Of a stretch of 11,506 nt of DNA, positions 1 through 8,548 are shown in pieces. Numbering within the stretch: position 1 is the first letter of the stretch; every line of letters starts with the position of its first letter. The notes beneath the pieces are model-generated. The model saw only the letters and a program-made list of their open reading frames with translations. It did not search any database and was not told the DNA's origin. A program made the position numbers and the translations under genes. Source of the DNA: Smittium mucronatum (taxonomy: Eukaryota > Kickxellomycota > Harpellomycetes > Harpellales > Legeriomycetaceae); the NCBI GenBank assembly GCA_001953115.1, contig LSSL01007657.1, positions 1-11,506 on the forward strand, in the 5' to 3' direction.

Positions 1-138
1 TATAAAAAATGTTAAATATATGTTTATAATAAGGTCAATGATTATTTTTTAAATAAATTTAGTTTAATAAAATAAAAAAATACAAAGTTAAATCAATGTT
101 AGAATTAAAATAGAGTCAAAAAAAATCTTTATTCAAAT

Positions 139-350
139 CTAGATACAGTTCCAAGTCCAAGTCCAAGTCCAAGTAGAATACGAAGTCGCAATCCTTGTAG
201 AAGTTGAAGTAGAATTTGGATTCCTAGCCCAAGCCCAAGTAAATATACACGTAAAAGCACAAGTAAAATTACAATATAGCATATTTACAACCAATAGAAC
301 AAAAAAAGAACAAGTACAAGTACAAGTGGAAGTAATCATACAAGTTTAAC
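139..350. repeat. Degenerate CCAAGT/ACAAGT hexanucleotide repeat
   Basis: The block is built from six-base units of the form NCAAGT. There are four exact CCAAGT copies at 151-174 and three exact ACAAGT copies at 310-327. Between them lie diverged units (GAAGT, CCCAAG, GTAAAA-type), still largely in register with period 6. Because six is a multiple of three, both strands stay open here. The plus strand reads as alternating Gln/Val-type residues and the minus strand as Thr/Trp-type residues. The roughly 66-codon minus frame is a by-product of the repeat, not a gene. Weaker CAAGT words continue to about 430. I read it as an old, decaying microsatellite. Confidence 0.8.
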
Positions 351-1138
351 TGAAATTTCAATCACGATAACGCATGCAAGTAATTTTAAAAGAACCAGAA
401 TAATTACAAGCACGATACATGTATACATAGTTTTTCGAGTACAAAAACATGTAAATTTAGCTTTAATTCAAAAAAATAAAATTTTTTCAATTATAATTTC
501 ACGTCAAATTTTGTATGAATTATTTGTAGTAAAAATCAACCGATTGGATTTTATTTTTATTTTATATTTTAATCCTATTATTTCGTAATCCTCTAGCTCA
601 ATCCAAAGTATTATAAAGATTAAGCAAAAAATTAATTAAAAAATTACTCATTTATTCGCTTTAAACAGGTACTATTGACAAAAATCTTGATTTTTGTTCA
701 ATCCAGAGTGAAAAAACTTAAATTAGGACCAATATTGCTTTTTAAATATATTTATTTAAAGTGTTATTTGCGATAATGAAAAAACACAAAACTAAATTAG
801 CATAATTTAAGAATAAAAATAAGTAATACTTAATAAGTATTTCTTACACTCAGAATTTTTTGTTTTTCTAGCATGAATTTAAAGCAAATCTCTTGATTCT
901 CGCCTATATTTTTGTTTCATTAAGATGTGCATAAGCCTTTTTGTAATGTTTATGCCTACACAATTTATTGTATAATTATAATCTATTCACAAGATATTAA
1001 TACCTTAATAATATTTTTTAGTGCAATAAATGATTTCAATTATCTCTTACAGTACTTAGTATCCTGTTAGATTATCGATTTTATTTTCAAAATATTATTG
1101 GTAATGTTTTATAACTGTTCAGTTTATTTATTTCATTT

Positions 1139-1149
1139 GGGGGGGGGGG
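1139..1149. repeat. Poly-G run (11 G)
   Basis: Eleven consecutive G residues lie in very A/T-rich surroundings (TTTCATTT before, TTATCG after). No other G or C run in the window comes close. It may be a slippage-prone mononucleotide tract or an assembly/sequencing error. No gene overlaps it. Confidence 0.9.
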
Positions 1150-2453
1150 TTATCGTATTAATAAATGTTTGGAACATAGGTTATCTGAAATTATTATATG
1201 ATTTCATGAATGTCATTTAGAACCAATTTTTGGACCTGTTTATTTTAAAATAAAATCATATTAACTATCAGAAAAACAGAAATATTATGAAGTATAGAAA
1301 ATTTCTTTTAAACCTTCTCATAATTATCAAATAATCTATAATATATCACAAGATATCTAAAATATCTAAAAATAACTTTTCGAAAATAGCATTTTATTAT
1401 AGCTAATGAGTTAATATGATATTCACTTAATATATTTATCATTTGTAACTTTGAAAAATATTAAAGAGATATTTAATTACTAAAAAATGAAACAAATCAG
1501 TGAAAATTTGCTGAGTTTCCGAAAAATTTGCGGTCAAAATTGACTAGGTAAAAATATGCTGTCTATCATTTCTTAAATCTGCGTAATGCTTAAGATTTTA
1601 TCTATTTTTTTCGGTTTTTTTCTTCCAATTATCCCCGAAATTTGGAAATACAATACTCGATGTGAGATTGTAACACCATTTTATATGCTATAAGCGTTGC
1701 TCATGGCTATATAAGATCTTAAAAATGTTATCAAATGGAATATAAAAAAAAATTATTTTAACGATTTAGTTTCGAATTTATTTTAAATTTATTTTTAGTC
1801 TTTTACAAATTTTTTTTCTCTATAGATGTTAAATGAGCTTATATGATAAAAAATATGCATGATATGAAGTTTTAAGAAAAAATTTATGACTCCTAGTTAA
1901 CCATTTTTGATTCGGATTTCCATTTTTTGTTCATAGCAAATAATACTAATATTAAAGTAGTTAAATATTAAAGAAATTAAATTTAAAAAATTTAAAATCA
2001 ATTGAGAAAGAATTTTTATTCACGATTAAGCTTCTTAATTTTTTTATCATTCAATTCTAAAACATCAAAATATGACTAAATTATGTATTTTTACTTTCCG
2101 ACACCTCTAAACTCCTCAAGTATTTGTATTATGTATACAAACTTAATAATAATAAAAACTCCATATAAATATTTAATAAATGTAATACCATAATTAATAT
2201 CATTAATCTGGTGCTTTTTAACAGATATACGAACAATTTCCCTAATATTATAACACTTTATAAATTCATTTAGACTCTTTAAATTGAAAATATAATTTAT
2301 AGAGTTCTTATAAAATTAATGTCATTACAACATCGTCGTTTCCTAATCTGGAAATTTTTTTGCATTGGTTAAAAAAATAGCCAATTAAAATGAAAAAATA
2401 AATTTTGTATATGGGTGTTTAACACATGGATATTTCTATTGATTAGATGGCAT

Positions 2454-2476
2454 AATCTGTATAATGAATACAGATT
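2454..2476. repeat. Small perfect hairpin (9-bp stem, 5-nt loop)
   Basis: AATCTGTAT at 2454-2462 and ATACAGATT at 2468-2476 are exact reverse complements separated by AATGA. The related phrase GATTTTGTATA follows twice nearby, starting at about 2473 and 2513. No gene is adjacent, so no terminator or regulatory role can be assigned, and in such A/T-rich DNA it may be chance. Confidence 0.5.
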
Positions 2477-2812
2477 TTGTATAAACTTGCATTTTTATGT
2501 ATATGGCTGTATGATTTTGTATATAGATACTTTTAACCTTAGTATTAAATCTCACCCACCCAATCCCCTTTAAATTCTGCTTTTAAAAAATTTAATATAT
2601 AATGAAGAACAGAATTATTTATAATCAGCCCAAAGTTATATTTAATCCACTCAAAACTTCATAGCTATTTCCAAAAAAATTCTAAAAAGAGCATTTTAAA
2701 TCACAAAAATCTTACTTTTATTACCAAAAATTTATCAATTTTTTTATTAGTTGGAAAGAATCTATATCATTTAATAAAAAATATTTGTTTTTTAATTAAA
2801 AATCTCAATGAT

Positions 2813-2827
2813 AAAAAAAAAAAAAAA
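2813..2827. repeat. Poly-A run (15 A)
   Basis: Fifteen A residues are flanked by AAAAATCTC (2798-2806) and GAGATTTTT (2830-2838), which are reverse complements. The run therefore sits in the loop of a possible 9-bp stem. A retroposed poly-A tail was considered, but no upstream reverse-transcriptase or SINE-like sequence and no target duplication were seen. Confidence 0.6.
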
Positions 2828-3291
2828 GCGAGATTTTTTTCACTTTTTTTCAAAAAAAAATTTTTTAGCAGCAAAATTTAAAAATATTTTGTACAAAGAT
2901 TTTAGGAATTTTAAATTTAGATCACAAATGAGACTGATTATTCTAATAAAGAATTCTATCAATGACCTCTAGTTGTTTTAAAGACTAATTTTTCTTTTAC
3001 ATTATTTTTATACACATTTAATCTAATATTTATGGACGCCTAAAGATGTGAAACCTATATTTTTTATATAATCCAGGTCTGCAAGGTTTATGGTGTATAA
3101 TTTATTTTAATAGAAGATTAATCTGATAAATTAAATCTCAAGGAGTTTAAATTTAAAATTTTTCATTTGAGCTTTCTAAAACGTATTATCTCACAAAAAA
3201 ATATTTTTTACATCGGATAGATAGAATCTAAGGCACGAAATAACCATTTTACATGGAATTCATAAATGCGAGTCAATTTTGAAGCTTTCTT

Positions 3292-3325
3292 AATTTTTGG
3301 TTTTAAATTTTTGGTTTTAAATTTT
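3292..3325. repeat. 14-bp tandem duplication
   Basis: The unit AATTTTTGGTTTTA occurs twice exactly (3292-3305 and 3306-3319), followed by the first six bases of a third copy. It is a short, recent-looking tandem duplication in non-coding A/T-rich DNA. Confidence 0.8.
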
Positions 3326-3746
3326 CCTCCGGATTCATTCTAGACCCTGAATTTGTTCGCATATATTAATTGATATTATTTCACAGGACATATCATTCAG
3401 GAGAATGACTAAATCAATATTAGAAATCCACTAGCAAACAGCAATTTTTGACATTTAAGAATAGAATAAGATCCACTTGCAGTTATTAATTTTTGAAATT
3501 AGAGAAATTTTCGATTATGATAAAAAATGTGATAAGTCAATTAATATATTAAAATCAGCTTTATTAAGAAATTTTTAAATGATTTTTTTTTAAAAAAATA
3601 TTCCTTGAAGAGAACTTTTTTTTTTGTCAACTTTGGCCATCTTATTTTTTTTTTCTTAAGTCTAAATAAGTTTTGATGACACCAAGTTGGTTTTTTTCTT
3701 TGATATAGGAGTATATCTGGTAACACTTCCAATTTTTAAGAAAATT

Positions 3747-4659
3747 TTATGCTGAGAAAGATATTTCTTTATTTTCTTCTATCACTGATCCCTTGTCCAA
3801 AAATTTCACATTATTAAGAATGAACTTCATTCCATTCAAACTTTCAAAATTAAAACAATCTAACTTTGAAATTATCTCTGATGAAATTTTAAAATTTTTG
3901 CAATGTTATTCTAATTTTTTGCTTTCATCAGCTTTGAAAATCAAAAAAAATTCATATTAACGATCTAAAAATGAAAAATTCATCTAAATCTTTTGGCTTA
4001 GAGGAGTAAATAATCTTTGATATCGAGATATCTCTTTATACATTGATAAATAAGCCCAATAATTGGGCTATAATCTTTTTTTCCACGATAATTATCAAAT
4101 CTTAATGGCCAAATAAAACCTTTTGAGGCTATTTTTTGTGCTTGGAAAAAATTCTCCGTATCCTTCATGCCAAATCCGTTTTTTAAAAAGTAGTTATTGC
4201 TATGTACAGCTACCTCATGTTTCATTTAGTGGAGTTAATTCCGTTTTCTTAAAAAAAGATTCCAGAATAACTTTGATAAGCCTTCATTTTATTAATTTCA
4301 TATAAAAATAATAAGATCTTTTCTCTAGGATTTTTTTTTGGCGCCGTCCTTATGATGCTATTGATATTATTCTGAGTAAGTGCACAGATTATTTTTTTTT
4401 TGATATTTCTATCATACTTCAATAAGGCAAATGATGTTTTCGGTGCTGAATCAGATATTAGGTTTGATATACTAAATGTATAACCGTAATCCAATATCTC
4501 TAATAACACAACAGGTTATTCAAATACAAGATTTTATAGGTCATATTGATATGGAAATTTTAGAAATCCCTGAAATACTTCATAAGAATCCCAGATGTCA
4601 CTATTACTTTGATTGAGCTGGAATTGGGGCCAAAGCAAATTACATATGGGCCAATTCAT
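3747..4659 (-). pseudogene. Probable decayed gene, unknown function
   Basis: I do not recognise this gene. The minus strand carries successive coding-like segments that chain into roughly 300 codons: 4659-4249 (two internal stops, at 4534-4536 and 4516-4518), 4225-3998 (75 codons, no stop, opening MKHEVAVHS), 4020-3960, and 3956-3747 (one internal stop). Frameshifts would be needed near 4235, near 4010 and at the 8-T run near 3945. The composition is soluble-protein-like, with Trp, Pro, Asp, Gly and Gln, for example FIWPLRFDNYRGKKDYS, and not the Phe/Lys/Asn noise typical of A/T-rich DNA. Local GC rises at the 5' end (about 35% in 4561-4660 by hand count). Against it, the plus strand is also partly open at 4564-4710, so the strand is not certain for the 5' end. 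No catalytic motif or membrane segment was recognised. A decayed host gene or an unrecognised mobile-element gene are both possible. Confidence 0.4.
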
Positions 4660-5726
4660 TTTCTTTTTTCACATTTTTCCAAAAAAAATATTTAAATAAC
4701 GTTTAATTTTATCCCAATTTTGCTGTTTATGTTTCCGATTTAATAAAATATTTGCTTATAGCTGATATCAAAACCCTTTCTGCTTAGCAGTTTTTTGATT
4801 CCGTTTGGCTTTTAAGAAAAAATTTCATATATTTCACTCAATATTTTGGATATTAGCCCTTTCTTATCATTATTTACGCATTAATCTTCATGAGAGAAAG
4901 ATAAATATGTTCATTATTTATTTATATTGTGATATTTTTCTACATTCATCATTCCTTCACAGGAATTTTTATTTTTTTTGCGACAATAATAGTACACGGC
5001 TGTGTAGCTTTTTTAATAAGATTTTCTGTTAATATTTCAATTTTTCGATATGATATTTCCCTCTTCAAAAGATATTTGGATAGTCTTGTTTGTCATTTTT
5101 TTATTAAAAAAATCGAATTTGAAAAAAGCGTATGCTTATATTATTTATTAAAGCAAAAAAAAAAATTATTCCCAACCAGTGCCATTAAATACTTAACATT
5201 AATATGAAGAAATATTATTTCAAAAACATCTAATTGAAATATAAGAATATTTATATGGTGTGTGGATTAAATTTTTAATTCAGTGATAACCAGATAAATT
5301 GAGTGTCTTAAAAAAACAACAATAAGAACCAATAACAATATATAAAAAAATTAAAGATGGATGCTGGATTTTATTAGCGTAAAAGGCATGTGAAAGGGAA
5401 TTTATGAGATGTTTTATAAATTTTAAGTGGGTTATGGAAGACTATGGTTTAATTTGTTAATATTACCAGTGGATTTTTATTTTAACCTTTTTAAAATGAT
5501 GACAAATTTTTCATAAACATGCACATTAGTGATTATTTAAATAGGGGTTTTAATTTGCGAATAGCGAGAGTTATATCAATAACTAATGATATTAATTAAT
5601 TTCAATCGATATTTAGTATAATATTAGTTAAAAGTAGTCAAAGAATAAACCTATTTTAGATTAAATATCTCATTGTTTTTTGTTAATACTAAATAGAATT
5701 CACAAACCAATAAAATATAGTGAAAC
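4660..5726. other. Stretch without a supported gene
   Basis: Overlapping short plus-strand frames at 4805-5032 and 4929-5207 are rich in Phe/Ile/Tyr and look like A/T-rich noise. On the minus strand, 4980-5050 and 4790-4851 give fragments faintly like an ISXO2/Merlin-type transposase, but with too many stops to annotate. A 14-base word, AGTGTCTTAAAAAA, at 5302-5315 recurs at 10562-10575. Confidence 0.5.
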
Positions 5727-6317
5727 GAAAAGAACAATATATTTTCTAATGCAGTTTCAGAAAAAGCGAAAGAATATTAAAAAAGATGAATCCGATTTGA
5801 AAATTTTTGACCAAATCAGAATAAGCCAATTCAGTTTGGTCCCAGTGCACCCTATTATAATAAAAGTCAAAGTGAATACAAAAAACTGCATCCTACTGCA
5901 ATAAAGTTAAATTTAAATCAGAAAAAAATGAATTAAAATTGGTTTAAATAAAATTTCGATAATTTTTACGTTTTTTATATGTTTAGGTTTAGGTTTAGGT
6001 TTAGGGAAAAAATTAGTGGTGATTTCTAAGCTTATTTTACAGCATTTCGATGTACTTAACAGAAAATGGATTTATTTAAATACATCGTTTTTTGATAAGA
6101 AATGATGCTCCCAGTAAAAAAACATGAGAAAAATTTCCATTAAAAGAATAGATATAAATTTTTGATGATATTTTGTCACATCGCACAATTTTTTACAATT
6201 TTTTATCATTAAATCCCAAAATTTAAGTGAAAAAAGAATTTCTGATGAATAAAAATTAATATTGATAAAAAATTACGTAATCTTTGAAGTATCAGAACTC
6301 ACTTTTACGTATCCTTA
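5727..6317 (+). repeat. Left long inverted-repeat arm
   Basis: The arm is the reverse complement of 7714-8304. From 5732 to 6302 I find one mismatch (T at 6263 against C at 7768 on the plus strand). The outer edge is GAAAAGAAC against GAAATGAAC. Inward of 6302 similarity drops, but TATCCTTA (6310-6317) still matches. The arm carries a telomere-like tract at 5982-6006. A frame starting ATGCAGTTTCAG (5749-5904) is open, but it is duplicated in the other arm and not convincing as a gene. Confidence 0.95.
5982..6006 (+). repeat. Telomere-like (TTTAGG)4 tract in left arm
   Basis: Four exact TTTAGG units are followed by one extra G. The unit resembles telomeric repeats of the TTAGG/TTAGGG/TTTAGGG class, with the G-rich strand reading toward the transposon core. 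Four GG steps separated by TTTA could form a two-tier G-quadruplex. As it lies inside a transposon arm it is not a chromosome end. It may have been captured from a telomere or have arisen by slippage. Confidence 0.9.
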
Positions 6318-6523
6318 TAATTTTAATTTATAATAATTAGACATCTTATAAATTACAAAATTGTATATTTTGATAATAAATTGGGTTTTTTAACTCTTTA
6401 TAGTTATAAATTTAATGAGGATAAATATAAATTGACATTTATAAAATTGATATAAATTAAAAAACCATTAAATTAATATTAGAAATAAATTTAAAAATTA
6501 TGAAAATGGATACTAAAAAGTAT

Positions 6524-6537
6524 ATTAGGTACCTAAT
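6524..6537. repeat. 14-bp perfect palindrome inside the element core
   Basis: ATTAGGTACCTAAT is its own reverse complement, centred between 6530 and 6531. It lies between the left arm and the 3' end of the transposase relic. It could be a remnant of an older terminus or a protein-binding site. There is no independent support for either. Confidence 0.6.
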
Positions 6538-6599
6538 TTCACGTCTTTAAATTGGATCGCATCGAAAAAAAAGAATATAAGTGGCCCATAGATTTTCTA

Positions 6600-6622
6600 C
6601 ACAATTGTGGTGTTAAAACACC
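6600..6622. repeat. Adjacent palindrome and hairpin downstream of transposase relic
   Basis: CACAATTGTG (6600-6609) is a perfect 10-bp palindrome. It is followed by GGTGTT-AA-AACACC (6609-6622), a 6-bp stem with a 2-nt loop. The pair sits about 10 nt beyond the transposase stop (minus strand), where subterminal sites of Tc1/mariner elements can occur. The role is inferred only from position. Confidence 0.45.
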
Positions 6623-6631
6623 TACAGATTA

Positions 6632-7623
6632 CTAAATTTTTGCCTCAATTACCTTATTTATCCATTCTACGTGGGTGCATTGCTTTTTGGGATCTTCTTC
6701 ATTGAGAAATTTTATTATATCGAACTTATTTTTTTAATATCCGATTTTACTACACTCCACGCATTTTCAATCGGATTTAGCATAGGTGAATATGGAGCAA
6801 GATAAAGTATCTCAACACCATAATATAGCTCTACAATATCCCTGATTCAGATAAGACATCTCATGTTATCAGAATTATTATATATTTTGCTGGTAAATTC
6901 CTCTCGATATGTACTCGAAAATAAGCCCGATTACCCAATAATTGCAGTTCAAATATTTAAAATTTTTCTTTTTTGTTTTAAAATTTAAAATTATATAGAT
7001 GATAGCCCGCCAATAATGTGAATACTTGATCCTTTTGTTAAAGGGAGATTTAAAACAGCCTCTAGCCCTCGTTCACCATCCCCCTGGTTCTTCTAAAAAA
7101 TATGTTGACATTACTTTCGCCAATGAAAATAAATTACTTTCCTGAAAGAAAATAAGCTAGAAATTTATTTGCGTAATTTTTACGCTTTTCTTTATTTATT
7201 TGTGCATTTGCTTGCGTTATACCCAAAAAATTCCCGATAAAGGTAAATGTTTTAAAATTTAAAATTCTGCGAATGGTTTTCGTGCGAAAATTCAAATTAA
7301 ATTATAAAAAAAGGAATCGATTTAATTCCTTGAGGGTATATAGTAGATTTTCATCTTATTTTTTTATCGGAAATTCCGAATAAACCCCCTTAATCTTAAT
7401 GCTAACAGATCTACATCCTTCTCTAATATTGGCACATATTTTACCTTATTTTATCCAACCATAGACAGTGGATATATAATTATTATGAGCTGATATCGGA
7501 CTGTGGAATTTTTTTCATTCTAAGCCGATTGTATAACTGCTGATCTATAAGATTGAATATATCTCTTGTATTTTCGCCGGATACAGGAATATCATCTGTT
7601 TCATTAGTAATACATGATTTCAT
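6632..7623 (-). pseudogene. Tc1/mariner (IS630-superfamily) transposase, decayed
   Basis: Transposases of this family bind terminal repeats with N-terminal helix-turn-helix domains and cut DNA with a DDE/D triad. The span of 992 nt, about 330 codons, matches the usual 330-350 residues. ATG at 7623 opens a 46-codon frame ending at 7483. A shifted frame then runs from about 7500 to 7070 with several stops. It includes TKTIRRIL and NKEKRKNYANKFL, typical of the linker before the catalytic domain. The first catalytic site reads FIFIGESNVN: at 7119-7121 a Gly codon (GGC) replaces the expected Asp. After another shift come KGSSIHIIGGLSS (from 7035) and DNMRC (second Asp at 6868-6870). LAPYSPMLNPIENAW follows at 6757-6801, with the catalytic Glu at 6766-6768. 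Thirty-three codons, one a TGA, separate the second Asp from this Glu, against 34 in classical Tc1. A final shift leads to a C-terminus (HVEWINKVIEAKI) ending at TAG 6632-6634. Certain as a family relic; it cannot be functional. Confidence 0.92.
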
Positions 7624-7713
7624 TTTGTATAGATTGAAAAAAAAAACTATTTTAAGAAACTTAATATATCTCTACCCGATATTTATACAATCTCTATAAA
7701 GAGGTAATATTAG

Positions 7714-8304
7714 TAAGGATATATTTACGTGAGTTCTGATACTTCAAAGATTACGTAATTTTTTATCCATATTAATTTTTATTCATCAGAAATTCTTTTT
7801 TCACTTAAATTTTGGGATTTAATGATAAAAAATTGTAAAAAATTGTGCGATGTGACAAAATATCATCAAAAATTTATATCTATTCTTTTAATGGAAATTT
7901 TTCTCATGTTTTTTTACTGGGAGCATCATTTCTTATCAAAAAACGATGTATTTAAATAAATCCATTTTCTGTTAAGTACATCGAAATGCTGTAAAATAAG
8001 CTTAGAAATCACCACTAATTTTTTCCCTAAACCTAAACCTAAACCTAAACATATAAAAAACGTAAAAATTATCGAAATTTTATTTAAACCAATTTTAATT
8101 CATTTTTTTCTGATTTAAATTTAACTTTATTGCAGTAGGATGCAGTTTTTTGTATTCACTTTGACTTTTATTATAATAGGGTGCACTGGGACCAAACTGA
8201 ATTGGCTTATTCTGATTTGGTCAAAAATTTTCAAATCGGATTCATCTTTTTTAATATTCTTTCGCTTTTTCTGAAACTGCATTAGAAAATATATTGTTCA
8301 TTTC
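7714..8304 (-). repeat. Right long inverted-repeat arm
   Basis: This is the reverse complement of 5727-6317, with one mismatch across 7729-8299 and lower similarity only at the extreme inner and outer edges. Its inner end starts about 90 bp upstream of the transposase ATG. It would therefore contain or adjoin any promoter of that gene. Because the arms match, a transcript crossing the unit would fold into a stem of about 570 bp with a 1.4-kb loop. Confidence 0.95.
8025..8049 (-). repeat. Telomere-like (TTTAGG)4 tract in right arm
   Basis: The plus strand reads one extra C followed by four CCTAAA units, the mirror of 5982-6006. The G-rich strand again points toward the core. Copy number is identical in both arms, although such tracts normally slip easily. 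Confidence 0.9.
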
Positions 8305-8548
8305 ACCTTTATAATATATAATAAAAGTTAGTTTTATTCTAATCATTTCAATTTTTAGTTTAATAGAGCTGGTTTGGGACACTTAATACTTTTTAATTTT
8401 GAAAAAATGTTTATTACCAATCTAGTAATTTAGAGTAAAAATTAATGAATTACACGGCGATAGAAGACATATTAATTCGATAATAAGTTTAATATTAACA
8501 CAATTAAAATATTTGAGAATTTTTTACGAACTATTTTAGGTTTCTAAT

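Larger units (their letters stand above)
351..3746. other. Gene-free A/T-rich stretch
   Basis: No frame here has an ATG, useful length and protein-like composition together. The stretch contains an 11-G run (1139-1149), a 23-nt hairpin (2454-2476), a 15-A run (2813-2827) and a 14-bp tandem duplication (3292-3325), listed separately. Around 1449-1594 the minus strand has a short, slightly GC-richer frame of about 47 codons with one stop and protein-like composition, too short to call. The minus frame at 3541-3732 is dominated by Lys/Phe runs from A/T tracts. Confidence 0.6.
5727..8304. mobile_element. Tc1/mariner-like element with ~0.6-kb inverted arms
   Basis: This is a 2.58-kb palindromic unit: left arm 5727-6317, core 6318-7713, right arm 7714-8304. 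Arm positions obey left + right = 14031 throughout, so no indel separates the arms. The core holds a broken Tc1/mariner/IS630-superfamily transposase on the minus strand, whose family cuts and pastes DNA at TA targets. The outer limits are where arm similarity stops. I could not find a clean TA duplication, so the true ends may differ by several bases. Possible outer remnants are GTGAAAC at 5720 and its counterpart near 8301-8307, offset by about 5 nt. Arms this long are far above the usual tens to few hundreds of base pairs for the superfamily. The element cannot make its own transposase, so it could only move if supplied in trans. Confidence 0.85.

Noticed and set aside
2798..2838. Poly-A run as the tail of a retroposed element
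   Set aside because: No reverse transcriptase, RNA-gene-derived head or flanking target duplication could be found.
3541..3732. 63-codon minus-strand frame rich in Lys
   Set aside because: The Lys runs come from antisense T tracts, and no domain or conserved pattern is visible.
4053..4069. Hairpin AGCCCAAT-A-ATTGGGCT as a terminator
   Set aside because: It lies inside the coding-like minus-strand block, and hairpin-type terminators do not apply to a eukaryotic nuclear context.
4123..4305. 60-codon plus-strand frame
   Set aside because: It is antisense to the better-supported minus-strand coding-like block and looks like its shadow.
4700..5100. Possible Merlin/ISXO2-type transposase fragments on the minus strand (ENLIKKATQPCTII, IQNIE)
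   Set aside because: The resemblance is limited to a few residues in different frames with many stops, and the expected Asp-Trp and Asn-His motifs are not seen at the right spacing.
4805..5207. Overlapping plus-strand frames of 75 and 92 codons
   Set aside because: They are dominated by Phe, Ile, Tyr and Lys, as expected from T- and A-rich DNA, and overlap in two frames without any motif.
5749..5904. 51-codon ATG-led frame in the left arm, repeated on the minus strand at 8127-8282
   Set aside because: It is simply duplicated by the inverted repeat, and its composition and length do not indicate a protein. No independent support.
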